DNA of 64,000 nucleotides from Taxawa tesnikishii (nom. ined.) (lineage: Eukaryota > Ascomycota > Dothideomycetes > Dothideales): NCBI GenBank assembly GCA_030247885.1, contig JAPDRO010000015.1, positions 124,001-188,000 of the forward strand, given 5' to 3'. Under the pieces are notes generated by a model. It was given only the letters and a program-made list of their open reading frames with translations, had not been told where the DNA came from and did no database searches. The stretch's first letter is position 1. Every line of letters begins with the position of its first letter. Made by a program: the position numbers and the translations under genes. Below are positions 36,632 through 49,000 of the stretch, one piece after another.

Positions 36632-38876
36632 GGCTGCGAGGGTCACACTAAGGCAAAGGTGGATGCGACCGCCGTGTTAAGGGAAGGAAGGGAGAGAGTC
36701 GGCCAAAACAAGCAAGCCTGAGAGTCACGGATGGTTTATGGCTACCATCACACGTTTGAGAGCCAGGTCAACTGCCAACACTTCGTGCGCGATTGCGATG
36801 TTCTGTCCGTGTGTGAAAGATGTGAACTAGAAACTCATTACGTGAGCTCCAATTCGTCGGAATTCGCCAACGCTCGTAGGCTCGACGGTGGCAGCGGCGC
36901 GGTCAGGTAGTGGCAACAGTAGATCGGTTTGTAGCAGTTCGAGGTCGTCGAAGAAGTGAAAGGAGCGTTACTTGGAGTGGATGAGTGACTGCTATTTTCC
37001 AACTGATCCTATACGTACTCTACGTATACAGCACCCAAAATCAGACATTAGAGAGCGTGCGCGCGACTTGCCAACCGACTTGAGGGATCGCGAAAGCGGG
37101 ATAAGAAGTCGCGGGTGTGTTCGCAGGGGGTTTGTAAGAAGTCAAGACGCCTCCATCAACTCCAACATCGCGGAAAGCCTCCAACCCAACGGCTAAAATT
37201 CGGCAAAGGCATGAGATAGCTTAACATAGCAAGGGAGGCAGCAAGGGACGCTGTCTTGTACCTACTGAGGCAGAGTAGTTGCTACAGCCAGAAAACTCGT
37301 GAGGGAAGCCCCCAATGTACCCATGCTGAGCCTAGGATTCGCGTCAACACTGTGAATCTTGAGTGAGTAGGTACTCTGCTCCAAGCTGAAGCGACAGCAT
37401 GTAGTTGCTCAGAGCGGAACACTTACGCTCCTGCTCTTGACTGTAAGCTGACTTCGCGGATCCGTAACAGGTTGCAGAGCAAGACAGAACCTACGACATA
37501 CGAGGTCAAGGTTGGACTTGCGATTGCGAGTCCGTGTGACATCTGAAACAGTCAATATAGTTGCGGCTGTCGTGGTTTTGCCGGCCAGTGACATTGGTGG
37601 ACGCTGTGAGATTGGCGAGCCGCAAGCGACACAGATGTCATGCCGCGATCCCGAAGCTTAGAATTTCGGTCGGATACCTGTTGTGTGGCAAGTTGTTCCA
37701 AGGAACGGCGGTGATACGTGGCTCTGCAGACGGATGATGCGTTGGCGGTATGTGAATAGCAACGCTGCCCAATACAAGCAGGAATATAAGATGATGCTGA
37801 GCTCTCTCCTCTGCCGTACCGCGCGAGTAACGATCATCTCAGGCTCGTCCCGTCGCCCGGCGTCAGGACCAGAAAGACGGTCGCTATCCCCAGCCTCGCG
37901 GATAACGAGCGATGCTTTTGCTTGCGTCGCTACGCGCTCAGACCTTGCCCTTGGCCTCGTGCTCCACCGAACCTCCACTATCGAAGGAACTTTACCGGGC
38001 AAGCCTTGCTACTTGATGCATATTTGCGCTTACGCGTGCGGATCCAACAGCGTTGGGCGCAGTGGGCGGATGACAGGTCAAGTTCGCCGGGCGCCTTGTG
38101 GTCCCGCCAGTGCCTGCGTGAAAGGAACAGCTGCCTTGAGTAGATTGGCTAACTGATTGCGAAGGTGCCGCGAAACACCAGAGAACAGCGGGAGAAGTTT
38201 ACTAAGCGATAGGGCGGGCACGCATTGTGCAGCGCGGGGCTGTTGCGCGTGCGATGGCTGGCGAGCGCCGGTGGCCGCACCGTACCCAACGTCGCCCGGC
38301 GGGGAGGCAGATGGATGATCGACTTTCAACCACAGCGCATGACGGCAGCGCGCTTCTTGTATAGCAAGAGGCTCGGCTGAAGCAGTCAGGGCGTCAGGTG
38401 GAACAGGCATGGCGGAACCGGGTCGATTTGCTTGTGTTACCCGAACAAAGTTAAGCAAAAACCAGGGTCACCGCAGTAAAACATGCTAATGCAGAGGGGA
38501 ATGCATGAAATGCTCTTAAAAGTTAGGGGCATGCAAGCATTAATCTCCCACCTTCTCTACCAACCTCTCCATATTTGCTTGTCTGCCTTTTCGTCTTTTC
38601 CTTCCTTCATGACCACATGGTACCGCGCTGCGCTGTGAGCTTCTGCCTTTTGTCCTAACTCTCCTTCCAATTACTGTCGCTTCAGAATCCTCACCCCTTG
38701 CCATACATTCGCTGTATCATCCTTTGCACCACATTGTCACTACTTTTCGAGCACACAATTTGTTTTTTCTACGCACCACTTCAATTTCTTCCTGCGATGA
38801 CAAATGTGTTCCCCTCGTTTTCACGTGCAACTGCGATAACGAATTCCTTTCAACGACTGTCTAATTCCCTTTCGAC
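36632..38876. other. Intergenic, 2.2 kb
   Basis: The divergent upstream regions of SET2 and the AT-hook gene. A 60-codon minus-strand frame at 37409-37594 is the only hint of coding and is unsupported. The 300 bp before the AT-hook start are pyrimidine-rich. Confidence 0.4.
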
Positions 38877-40194
38877 ATGAGCAATATCCCTTGGTCTAAT
38901 CACGAGAAGGTATGTCCACAATACATATGCGTGGCGCATGTCAGCCGAATACCCGTCCCCGCCATATTCACTTCTCGCGACTTGGGTCTTACGCGACGCA
39001 GGTCGAATTGTTGACAGAGATCCTCAGAGCGGAAAACATTCAAGCAGAGGCATTGGTAAATTTGATTCGTCAGCACAACATACGGCCTCGTTGGGGGACA
39101 CCGCTCTCCCAAGAGGTAAAGTCTAGTTCACAGCCGCCATGCTCGGTGCTAAGCTTCTTTCCTCCATCACGAACACTAACCTTAAGAAGGCCGTACAATG
39201 AACCAATGCCAGGAAATGTTCAACGGTATGGTATTCCCCTCCGGTCCAACTTCTGGCCCTGCTTCTGGCCCCGTGTCCGGCCCCGTTGGCAGTCTTGTAC
39301 GATCTCAAGGCGTTCGACAGGCTCCTGCCCCATTAGACCTTTCTAGCAACAAACGACCCTTTCCCTCTGATGCGCCCCCTCGGGAGGCAGACCTCTTCAG
39401 CCCAAGCCTGCGAGTGCTGGATACCTAGATGTGGCATTGAACGTCGAGGAACAGCCACCCGCAAAGAAGAAGAGAGGTCGGCCGACGAAGGCGGAGACAC
39501 AGGCAAGGAGGGAGGCAGCGATGGCGCGAGGAGAGATGTATCCAACACAGCCTAAGAGGGATAGTGCGGCTAGTACTGCGCGACCTCCCTGGGCTGGTGG
39601 AGACGAAGGCACTTCAATGCCATCCTTTGCAGCCCAAGCTGCTCAAGCTGCTTATGCTCATCACGCACCCGCACCTGCACCACAGCCACAACGACTTCCC
39701 ACGCCACAACCGCCTAACAAGACACCACCACCGACAGTCGGAGCTCCCGGAGGTACACCTCCAGAAACCGGGTCAGCGAGAAAGAGACGAGGCCGATCAC
39801 CCAAGACGGAACCAGAGGAGCAGCAACGGCAAGAGAGAGCGTCACCTGGTCCAAGAATGGTGACACCGTCTCGAGGCTATCCGGACATCATGAATCGCGA
39901 GCCTTCTTCTTCTTCAATAGGCCCTTCTGTTGCAGGGTCCTTCGCAGGTCCCTCAGCGGGCCTTTCGTCAGGTCCATCATCAGGCCATGTAATAAATCCT
40001 CCCTCACGACCATCTTACCAGACACCCTACGGTACACTTCCACCACCCCTCACCGTCCGCCTGCACAACAATCTTCCAGGTCCACCGACTCCCCGCTCCC
40101 TAATGACGATTTCCGGAATCACCCTTGTCACTTTTTCCATAACAACGATGATAAGAGGAAGAAAGAAGAGAGAAGAAAAAGAGTAATGGAGTAG
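38877..40194 (+). CDS. AT-hook protein of unknown function, frameshifted
   Basis: The gene starts MSNIPWSNHEK (exon 1, 38877-38909), continues VELLTEILRAENIQAEALVN (exon 2, 39002-39115) and then a long last exon from about 39187. The last exon has GRTMNQCQEMFNGMVF, Pro/Ser/Gly-rich low-complexity repeats and KKKRGRPTKAE, a classical AT-hook (GRP core) for minor-groove DNA binding. The frame changes by -1 near 39400 and again near 40045, after which the C-terminus is basic (NNDDKRKKEERRKR) and stops at 40192-40194. The join to exon 2 also needs one more base, so a third dropout is possible. The N-terminal block recurs in Dothideomycete proteins (from memory). A chromatin or transcription role is inferred. 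Confidence 0.7.
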
Positions 40195-41415
40195 CCGAAT
40201 TGAGCGTTCCACATAGAGCAAATGCTTCGATGCTCACGATTTTACGCAAACGAACCACGCAAAAACGTCATCAACCGCGACACACACGACGGATGATTGC
40301 CAAAAGCGCTTTTTTCCCCTTCCCTTTCTTCCTATGTTCTTGCTTCGGGAATTTCTCCATCTGTACTTTTAACGAGATTTACTTGTTTAATTCCCTTTGA
40401 CAACCTTTTTTTTCTTGTTTTTCTCTTTTGTTCAAGATGGCACCTGCACGATCACCGCGACGATAATGCTCTTCTGACGTTGCTTCTGTTACATATACAT
40501 GCTGTTTTATTTATTTCGGAATCTCGAGAAGAAGGCCGCGAAAGGAAAATAAGAGGCCAGTGTCTTCTGGCGTGTACTTTCCATTATCGAACACTGGGCT
40601 TTCCCGGAAAGCTCGATTGTATACGATAGGGGATGATCGGGGGGAATGCCTTTGGGGAAAACGTCCGCAAATCGGAAAAATATTGCGTGTCCCCAATTCA
40701 CAAACACTTCCACTTTCCACCTATCGTGGTGCCTCGAGCAAAAGAAGGATACAGAGACGATCAGCAGCGAGGATTCCTAGACGGTCACCCACAGTAGTAC
40801 AGTCTCGTTGGTCGGCTTGGTTAAGTGCAGGAGAGCGAACAGGACCCGCTGTTTTCTAGCCGCCTACGGCCGAACGTGGCAGGCGTGTGCGGTCGTTGTT
40901 GCTACTAGATCAGCTTTCCTTCATTGCCTGCCATACAGTGTTCGGTGAGGAGCATGGATTGAGTTCGATGAGAGAAGTACAGATGCCGGCGCCCGGGCAA
41001 CTTTTGGATTCCGTTGCTATGTCCGGACGAATAAGTGAATGAGAAAGGGTCCTGCTCCATCGTACGTCGCTTACATGCACAGAAGCGTGACCATGAGATG
41101 GTCTCGTACGTGGTTATTGGGACAAGGTGACTCGTGTGAATCACTGCTCTACCAAACGATGAGAAACGAACGGATATCATCAAGGAAGGTCGTGTTCGCT
41201 CAAGATTGTTTCACATACGCCATTGTGCCCTTTGTAGCAGGTAATATACAAAAATCCCGTTTTGTTCAGGAAAGATGGTTCGTCACAGGCCGTGCAAGCT
41301 CGCTCATTGGACAGTCCTGACCCTCCAATCATAGGTCTGTCTTGTGACCTCCTACTCACACTAGGAAACCGCCGCTGCAGCCCCAGGTACTCACTCAGAT
41401 GCCCTTTCGTGTCAT
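40195..41415. other. Intergenic, 1.2 kb, convergent
   Basis: Between convergent 3' ends of the AT-hook gene and RCF2. T-rich runs near 40300-40430 fit 3' UTR and polyadenylation signals. Nothing else. Confidence 0.4.
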
Positions 41416-42391
41416 TTATGGGGCCTGGACCTTCTTGTCCTTGGCGTGCTCAGCGTCGACCTTCTCGGCAGCCTCATGCTTCTTGATCTTCCTGCCCTTT
41501 TTGGCCTCATGCGCCTCTTGCTCCTTGATGGCGGCCTCGCGCTCCTTCATGCGCTCTTCCTCAGCGGCGACCATGTCTGTCACGTCGTTAGCAGCAATCC
41601 GGCCAGTCACGTCAAAAGAGGGGAGCCGGGGCGAAACTCACCCATCCACTGGTCCTCGCCAGTGTACCTTTCGTGGTGAATCTTCTTCTCAATCATGTGC
41701 TTGTGCTCGGGATCATTAGGATCCAACACCTTGACAGTCTCCCACCTTCCGGCACCCTGGTTCTTGTCCTTGGCCTCGAGCGCCAAACTCGCGATTACGA
41801 CAGCCATCGTCAGGCCCTGCGCGTACACACGAGCCTGCACGAGCTTCTGCTGGCCGGTCAGGTAGGGGTTGCGGCCGACGAGCGCAAAGGCAGTGCCCAT
41901 GGATGCAACCCACGAGCCGAAAACGATGCTGTATCTGTTCTCGCTCGCCCAGTCCTTCAGGCGCTGGGAGGTGGGTTTTGCGCTTCGATCTGCTCGCGCA
42001 GCGTCTTTTGCTCGTCGTTGTAGTTCTTTTCCGGGTTGCGGCGCGCTTCGTATTCACGCGAGTAGCGATCGGCTGCAATGATGGCTGATGGGTGTCAGTC
42101 GAGCGAAGGGGTCGTGTGCGAGAAGCCAGCAAAACTCACCAGCAAAGGTACCGCTGCTGACGACGAGGAAAGCGCGGAAGGGAATTGTGAGACTGCGGAA
42201 GGCTGGGTATCGCCTCTGGGCTGCCGCTACGCCCAAACCACCGATTGCAAGACCGGCCAGACCGCCCATTGAGCCTCCGAGAACGGTGGCACTGTAGCAT
42301 TGTGAGCCTCGAGTTGTTCTGTTGGGAGGGAGATTCCGGTAGAGACATACTTGTAGTGCTCCTGCTCTTCTTCCTTGGTAAGGATCTTCAT
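41416..42391 (-). CDS. RCF2: Respiratory supercomplex factor 2 (Rcf2), four exons, one -1 frameshift
   Basis: Exons 42391-42351, 42291-42140, 42072-41642 and 41576-41416. With one missing base in exon 3 (near 41966, at PPPS|LKDW) the phases close at 261 residues. It starts MKILTKEEEQEHY; the N-terminal half has a Gly-rich transmembrane hairpin (GGSMGGLAGLAIGGLGVAAA, PFRAFLVVSSGTFA). The C-terminal half is a HIG1 domain (LKDWASENRYSIVFGSWVAS, GRNPYLTGQQKLVQARVYA) with two more membrane segments. The tail is a Lys/Glu coiled coil ending DKKVQAP. Rcf2 stabilises complex III-IV supercomplexes in the inner mitochondrial membrane. It faces RRP36 across a shared promoter. Confidence 0.92.
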
Positions 42392-42844
42392 GATGGCGAA
42401 ACGGGTATCTTAGTTTGAATGTGGGGGCTGAGAGAAGAGCGAGTCGAGGGTGGTATGTAAAGACGACCAGTTGCTTCTACTGCAGACTTCAGTCAGTTTG
42501 AACGGTTGGAGAGTGGCGCCGGGACAAGTCGTGGGGCTTACTGTGGTTTGTGAGCAAGCTGGCAAGCTGGCAAGCTGATCGGTATACTGCTGGTTGTACT
42601 GCTGGTTAACAGTGAGAGCGTCCGTACGGGTGTTTTGTCGTACCAACCTTGGATGTAACGGCATCGAAACGTCATTGCGCAATAAGCTTCATACGTCGAA
42701 ACTGAGAGCTCGGACCCCTCACGCGAGTGCCGATCCCGAGAAAGAACCACGCGAGAAATCTCCCCGGCCACTCCCGCGTTCTCTTAGTAAATGATCAGTG
42801 TCAGTACTGCTGAATATTTCCGAAAAATATCACGCGACGGCGCC
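42392..42844. promoter_or_regulatory. Divergent promoter, RCF2 / RRP36
   Basis: A 453-bp gap between divergent starts. A CACGCGA-type element recurs (near 42720 and 42830), which could be an MCB-like or other site; this is only a noticed repeat. Confidence 0.45.
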
Positions 42845-43867
42845 ATGGCCCTCAAGAACACTCTCAACCGCCGAGTGAAGCCGCACGCTGACATCTCCGA
42901 GGATGAGTTCGATGCCGGCGCGTCTGACGCTTCTTCGCCTTCGGTCCTCGACACTGGAGAGGGCGACGACGATATACTGAGTTCCGGCGATGAGGACGAG
43001 CACGGGTTCGGCGATGAAGAGGAGGACGAGGAGGATGCGTCTGGTCCGGAAGAAGAAGTAGAAGACGTCCAGCAGAAGCTCAGTTCCATCGACTTTGGCA
43101 CACTAGCAAAAGCGCAAGATTCCCTTTCAAGGAAACGAAAGCGCGGTTCAGATACTACGGCACAGCAGGAGGACAAGCTAGAAGCTCTTCGCGCACGATT
43201 GCGGGAACTGAGGGAGGAGAAGGGGGTCAAAGAACAGTCAAAGAAGTCCAAGGCCTCTGCATCGTCGTCCAGGAAGCAGCGTCGTGACGACGACAGCGAG
43301 GAAGACGACGACGACGAGTCCGATGATGCCCGGCCCAAATCCCGAAGCTCAAAACACGCACCGGCAGCAATGCCCTCGAATCGCCAAGTAACCCGCAAAC
43401 GCACGGTAATCGACGCGCCCAAGCGGAAATCCCGCGATCCCCGTTTTGGGCCCCTCTCCGGTGCTGTCGACGACGCCAAACTACAGAAAAATTACGCTTT
43501 CCTGAACGACTATCAAGCCTCGGAAATTGCGGAGCTGAAGGCAGCGATCAAAAAGACCAAAAACGAGGATGACAAAGAAGTCTTGAAGCGCAAACTGTTG
43601 AGCATGGAGAGCAAGCGCAAGGCGCGGGAGAACAAGGAGAGGGAGCAGGAAGTGTTGCGTGCTCATAGGAGGGAGGAGAAGGATGCCATTCAGCAGGGCA
43701 AGAAGCCCTTCTATCTGAAGAAGAGCGAGCAGAAGAAGTTGGCCACGGTGAACAAGTTCAATAGTATGAAGAGTAAGGAGAGGGAGAAGCTCATGGAGAG
43801 GAGGAGGAAGAAGGCGGCGGGCAAGGAGAAGAGGAACATGCCGCAGGCGAGACGTACGGTGGGCTGA
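42845..43867 (+). CDS. RRP36: rRNA biogenesis protein Rrp36
   Basis: A single exon of 340 residues starting MALKNTLNRRVKPHAD (ATG 42845, in GCCATGG context; an upstream in-frame Met at 42791 is less likely). The N-terminal half is acidic. The conserved core has RDPRFGPLSGAVDDAKLQ and KNYAFLNDYQ, followed by a long basic coiled coil ending in GKKPFYLKKSEQKKL and RMKKAAGKEKRNMPQ-like Lys/Arg runs. Rrp36 joins the 90S pre-ribosome and is needed for early A0-A2 cleavages of pre-rRNA. Conserved motifs and length fit the family. The frame is intact. Confidence 0.95.
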   Translation: MALKNTLNRRVKPHADISEDEFDAGASDASSPSVLDTGEGDDDILSSGDEDEHGFGDEEEDEEDASGPEEEVEDVQQKLSSIDFGTLAKAQDSLSRKRKRGSDTTAQQEDKLEALRARLRELREEKGVKEQSKKSKASASSSRKQRRDDDSEEDDDDESDDARPKSRSSKHAPAAMPSNRQVTRKRTVIDAPKRKSRDPRFGPLSGAVDDAKLQKNYAFLNDYQASEIAELKAAIKKTKNEDDKEVLKRKLLSMESKRKARENKEREQEVLRAHRREEKDAIQQGKKPFYLKKSEQKKLATVNKFNSMKSKEREKLMERRRKKAAGKEKRNMPQARRTVG

Positions 43868-45204
43868 TTACGAACTGTATATCGATGGCTCCTCTTTCCG
43901 GAACGGAATTTAACCGGTCTTGGTGGGGATGAGTGACCGCTCTCCCGCCTGTTCCAATCATTCTTGCACTGGACAAAACTTCAGACGATCTGGCTTGGCA
44001 TTTGCTTTTCGCCACTGCTCCAGTTAACGCAGATCAGTTCAACAGCTCTAGCGTCATGAGTACCGTGGTTACTTCGGGAGCTAGAGAGCGACAACGGAAT
44101 TGCTACAGGACCCAAACCGGCCGGACTTGCCCTTACTCTTGCGAATATTGAAGTAGATACGGGGCCCATGGTGCATAGACCACGCTCTCAGGAACACGGC
44201 CGTGCAGGAAAAGAAGGAAGTGAAGAAGGCCTGAAACAGGGCAGCAGGACCGCAAACCAGAAGCACTAAAAGGGTGCTGGAAAAAATCCCAAGAGAGCCG
44301 GACCGAAAATCCGTCGCGGATACAAGGCTTACAGGATCACGCTTCTTCTCACTCCGCTCGAACAAAAAGCGGTTGTGTATCCCGCAATCGTTGTGTATGT
44401 TCTACCTCGAACCAACGCTCGAGGTTCAAGCGAACACGGCTTCTTCCATGGCCACCTCACTCTACCCAACAACGGCCACCTGTTTGCGGTGATCCGTTGC
44501 GGTACCACGAAATACGATCAAGCAGTCCATCTCAGAGGTGTCTTCTGAGATTCGATTGTACCAGTAGCGGTTTCTAGATGTTCGTATACGCGCGCTACGC
44601 ACAAGAGTAATGGCACCAGGCAGGAGGAAATGAAATACTTGGGGTGAAAAGAGTGAAATGTAACCGATACTGCGAGGGCGTGATGGAGCCTGGTGGAGGT
44701 GTCAGCGGGTATACCTGCAAGGGGTTGGGGTTGGGGTTGGGGTTGGCAAGAGCGTACAATTTGCTCATGTTGATATCGCCTGAGTGTCGCGAAGAACGCT
44801 AATCAAGGCCGTTGTTCTCGTCATACCGTTGATGTGGTGCGAGGAAATCGTTCCGTATCTTGCGTGGAGCTTTGATAGCCGCCAGACTGTGACACTATTC
44901 CTCAGCCGCAGAGCTTCATAACAGGGAACACCAAAGTGATCGCCCGCTATGTCAACCTCACGTGCTAGTAGCGTTCTCTGCAAGTCAAACGTCTTGAAGC
45001 CAGGAGAGCAACAGAAAAGACGCATGTGCGACAGATCAGGTGATTACGTCATAACTCCAGCTCCAGAAACAGGGAATCGTATGAGTATGCCCAGCAGCAC
45101 AACAAACCATATGTGCCCTGTTTGTGTTCATGCTGGATAGATAAAGTGACACAAGTGCGCCAGCATGCACCACTCCGCGCCAATCACCAGATCGCTCACC
45201 GACC
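43868..45204. other. Intergenic, 1.3 kb, with a G-rich repeat
   Basis: Between RRP36 and the GH128 gene. Frames lack motifs. A (GGGGTT)4 tract lies at 44721-44746. Confidence 0.4.
44721..44746. repeat. (GGGGTT)n tract, four and a third units
   Basis: A perfect GGGGTT tandem, able to form a four-layer G-quadruplex. It resembles a ciliate-type telomere unit, not the fungal TTAGGG unit, and lies alone in an intergenic region. Confidence 0.95.
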
Positions 45205-45978
45205 ATGCCACCCAAAAAGCGCTGCCTCCTCTGGGACTGGACCAACACAACAGGACCAACCAATGAAGGCGTACCCTGGGCCATGGACGCCGTCCCGTTT
45301 TCAGAATCCAGTCCCATCTCCTCCGTTTGCAACTGGAATACCTGGACGCCTCCGGAGCTAGCCAACCGTGCGCCTTTCCGACCCATGATCCGTACCGAAG
45401 CTCAACTCAACGGCGATGAATGGACCTGGGCCGCCAGCAGCGACGCAGATATCGTGCACTTCTTTAATGAGCCCGAGCGCGCTGGAATCTCGGCCGACAA
45501 GGCTGCAGAGGCGTGGAAAGAGAAGATGCTCCCGCTACGTAAGGAGAAGGGGAAGAAGATCGTTAGTCCAAGTTGCGCTAGCGATCCGGCAGGCCGTGAA
45601 TGGATCCATCGGTGGATGGAGCTCGTTTGCACCGAGGAGAGCGGTGGGCCGGATTTTCTGGGATTGCACTGGTACGGTACCTCCGCGGATGAGTTTATCA
45701 AATATCTTCAGGGCATGCATGAGCGGTACCCAGATATCCCGGTCATCGTGTCGGAGTTTGCGTCCGTGTCACGGGATCGTGATGAGGTGATGGAGTTCTC
45801 GGCCAAGGCAGTCAATTGGATGGACGAGACGGAATGAGTCTTTGAATATGCGCTTTTTGGGTGTATGAGGAAGGTCCCGGACGATTTCGTGAGCCCTGAG
45901 GCGCAGTTGATGAAGCCGGATGGAAGATTTACTGGATTGATGGAGAAGTATGTCGCTGAGCAGCCGATGTGCAGGTGA
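45205..45978 (+). CDS. GH128 (Asl1-like) glycoside hydrolase with an in-frame TGA near the C-terminus
   Basis: The frame starts MPPKKRCLLWDWTNTTGP and runs 210 codons to TGA at 45835-45837. It then continues in the same frame for 46 codons (VFEYALFGCMRKVPDDFVSP...) to a second stop at 45976-45978. The family has a Trp just before FEY/F-G, so the TGA replaces TGG. Catalytic residues of GH128 are visible: HFFNEPE (acid/base Glu) and VIVSEFAS (nucleophile Glu), and the LHWYGTSADEFIKYL strand. GH128 enzymes hydrolyse beta-1,3-glucan and often work on fungal cell walls. There is no signal peptide at the chosen start, so either it is cytosolic or an upstream exon is missing. The extension is family-like, so I include it in the span. 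Confidence 0.8.
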
Positions 45979-46013
45979 TTAGGTGACGTCCGGTAGCGGC
46001 ACGTGCAATTCTC

Positions 46014-49000
46014 CTAATCTCCTATGGCAGTCCCTTCCGCAAACCGTGGCTTGCGGCGCAAGGGTGGTGATCGGGATGCTGTGCCAGGACTAGAAACCCA
46101 AGGCTGCACAGCTTCCGACGTCACGTTCCCGCCGGGCCCTATTGTTTGTCTGCGCTGCGTCGCTGGTGATCCTGTGAACACATACGTGCGAGAAGCTCCA
46201 TTAGACTTAGATGACTGCTCTGGCTCTGGCTTTTCTTTGATCTCAACAGTCCCATTGCAGGTCACGGACCAGGCTGACTGCGTGGCCAAAGCTTGCCTTG
46301 GTGCACTGGTAGACCGGTTGTGGTACCGCAACGGGGTCATGGCTAATCCGTCATCTCTTCCGGAAGCGGCACTATCAGATACTGGACCGGTAGAAGGTCC
46401 CGGCCCATCGACAGGTCGGCAGTCCTTCACTCCCGCAACTTCGTGGTTAGCTATGCGGAGGCGCACATGATCTTCGGTGCGTACGGAACGTGTTGTAGAA
46501 GTAGGGGACTGCCTCCGTTCATGTGCGACGCCAAGTTCTTTCGTTACATGTTCCATCGAGAGATGACTGTTGTTCCTCAGAATCCCGGGCTCTGTCGCAT
46601 CGCAACTGGCCGGGTCTACACTGAGCGGAAGTTCCGTAAGTTCTTCTTCTCGGCGCAGCTTCTTTTGATATCTTGAAGGGATCTGGAAACCCATGAACCG
46701 GGCATCTGTCCAAACAAGAGTGCGCCCCGGTTTCCTAGGAGATAGTCCAACGCGTTCTTATCAGGAAATCCCTTCTCGCAGCGGGTGAACTGCTGAATAC
46801 GCTCACAGCTGCAAGAGTCTCCACAAACTTTGCCGTATTGTGGACAAGGCTTAAATATTTGAGAAGTTGGAGCCCAGTGTATGCCGGGGTTGCCAGTGCC
46901 GACGACCTTGCCGGAGTTGTTGCAGAAGTTGTGGAGAGTGGACGCTTCCATACAGAGGTAGTCGTATCCCTCTGGAGATGATGACAAGTGCCGGCAAGTA
47001 GCAGTCATGTCGTTAGGTTGAATCATTTCCCCAAAGCGCGCTCCAAAGACAACGACAGCTTCAAGGCCACGGGCATACTCTGCCCACTTCCCCGATGTCT
47101 CCCTCAGCTTCGCTTGCCTTGGATGCATGATAGCCCTAGCCTGAATCAAGTCCACGTATTCCCAGCCGTACACTTCTCTGCTGTTCAACTTGTTCAGCTC
47201 GATGCCAGCCACGGCAAGCTCGCTTGTCTGATCTCTCAAATCTTCCAGAATCTTCAACATTTCAGAAACAGCGTCTCTGAAGAGCTTGTGTTTCACATCG
47301 GCATTCTCGAGGTTTTGGCTTTCGGAGATGACTATCTTCTCGTTGTGCAGCATCGCATCCCTAACAGTTCCATGGTTGCTCTTGTTTGCGAAGCGAAGCC
47401 TCGAAGTTCCTGTATTAGCCTTTTCGAGCTTCGATCCCTCACGGTGCAGCAGCAGGTGGAGGATTGCCCTTTGACCGTCGGTTTGCCACGCACGTCGACC
47501 TTCTGTATCCTGGAAAATGATGGGGATCTGTTCTGCGCGTTGAAGGCAGTCTTCATAGAAACGTGGCTGCGCTGCACTGTACTTGCTGTCTTTCTTGGCG
47601 ATACTGTAAGTTAAGGTGCTTGTGATACCAAGTTTGTTGAAGCCCACTGTGCCGCCCGTCCAGGACACCACTTTCCTGGAGACTCTGTTCAAGTCTGAAC
47701 GGCCTATGCAGGAGTATCGAATATTCTGCGTTGCTAAAGAGCCGAAACCGAAGATGTCAGCGTGAACTCCCACCAACCTGCCGAGACTATGGCCTACCTA
47801 TATGGTTCTGCGAATGTGAACACCATCCGAGAAAGGCGTTGGCAATGTGTAAGTCTTTCTCGTTGAACTTATCCAGCAACAGACGTCCAGGGAAGCGATC
47901 TCTGACGTCTCTAAGACGCAAGAGACTTCCCGCCTTTGCCAGGAACAGATGCCACTGTATACAGTTGCCTTTGCGCTTCATAGGGACAACCATCATCGAC
48001 GGTCCTTTGAGCAGCAAGCCGCCAGCATACCGTGTCACCAGAGGAACACCGGCAAGCTCAGCCATAAGATCGGTGGGAAGTTCCAATCCCTCCATACCAT
48101 CATGACGTTCGGCGACAGGGAATCCAGTGATAATCCTGGAATTCCCGATGAGTCTGTTCCAACAGCCGCGGACTTCGAGCGTGTGTATTGGCCGTTCCGT
48201 GCATGATATTCTGAAGTTTAAACATGGAGTTTCTGGTGTGGTTTTTCTCGAAAGTCCACGTCACAATATGCCAACCGCTTGTCTGACACTTGAAAAGCGG
48301 ACAACAGCCAAGCGAGCTGTTGAGCGGCAGTGACTACGAAGTGTAGCGAGCCATGTATTCGAACCTCATCCTTGTCAAGTGCAATGATGACACCCTGATC
48401 TGGTCGTCATGCTCCCGTTAGCCGGTACAGTGTCATCAACATATGACTTCTAGAGAGGAGTAAACTCACGGCTACACTGATGGGAGGGACTGTGGATAGC
48501 ATTTTGCAATGCCTCGAGAACCTCGAAGGAATTATCTGGCCACGTCTGCTGCAGGTAATCTTTCAGTGTGGCGAGCTGTGCATTCATCGCTCGTCCAGTG
48601 AAAGCGAGGATGTCCCCCAGCGGCTGAGCTACGCCCATCTCATATTGGTCGGTAAGAAAACGAGAAATTTCCAAGTTGATATCTATAACAATCTCTAATG
48701 CGTCGGAGTCTAAAGCCGTCTTTGAGTCTCTTTTGAGAGCGCACAAGATCCTATAGCGGATGAGCTCCAGCTGGTCACTATAAAAGTGCTGAAACAAAGA
48801 TTCCATCTGCGTGGCGAGATTCCAAAAGGTCTGGTCTTTTACGAGGTATCCGTGGGGAATTTCATAGTCGCTCGCGTCATCTGTCGACGCCTCTAAGATG
48901 CCAACATCCTTGTCAACAGAAGGAGTGGAAGTGGCGGCCCACTTCAACTCCGGTCCATCATATTGGTAAACAAAGTAGGTCTCCGGCAGGTGGCCCAGTA

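Noticed and set aside
42784-43479. Ser-rich frame opposite RRP36
   Set aside because: It is a shadow of the acidic half of RRP36.
44721-44746. Internal telomere
   Set aside because: Fungal telomeres of this group are TTAGGG, and the tract has only four units without degenerate flanks.
45835-45837. UGA read as Trp (alternative code)
   Set aside because: Other genes in the window use TGA as a normal stop, including the GH128 second stop and the FAD monooxygenase.
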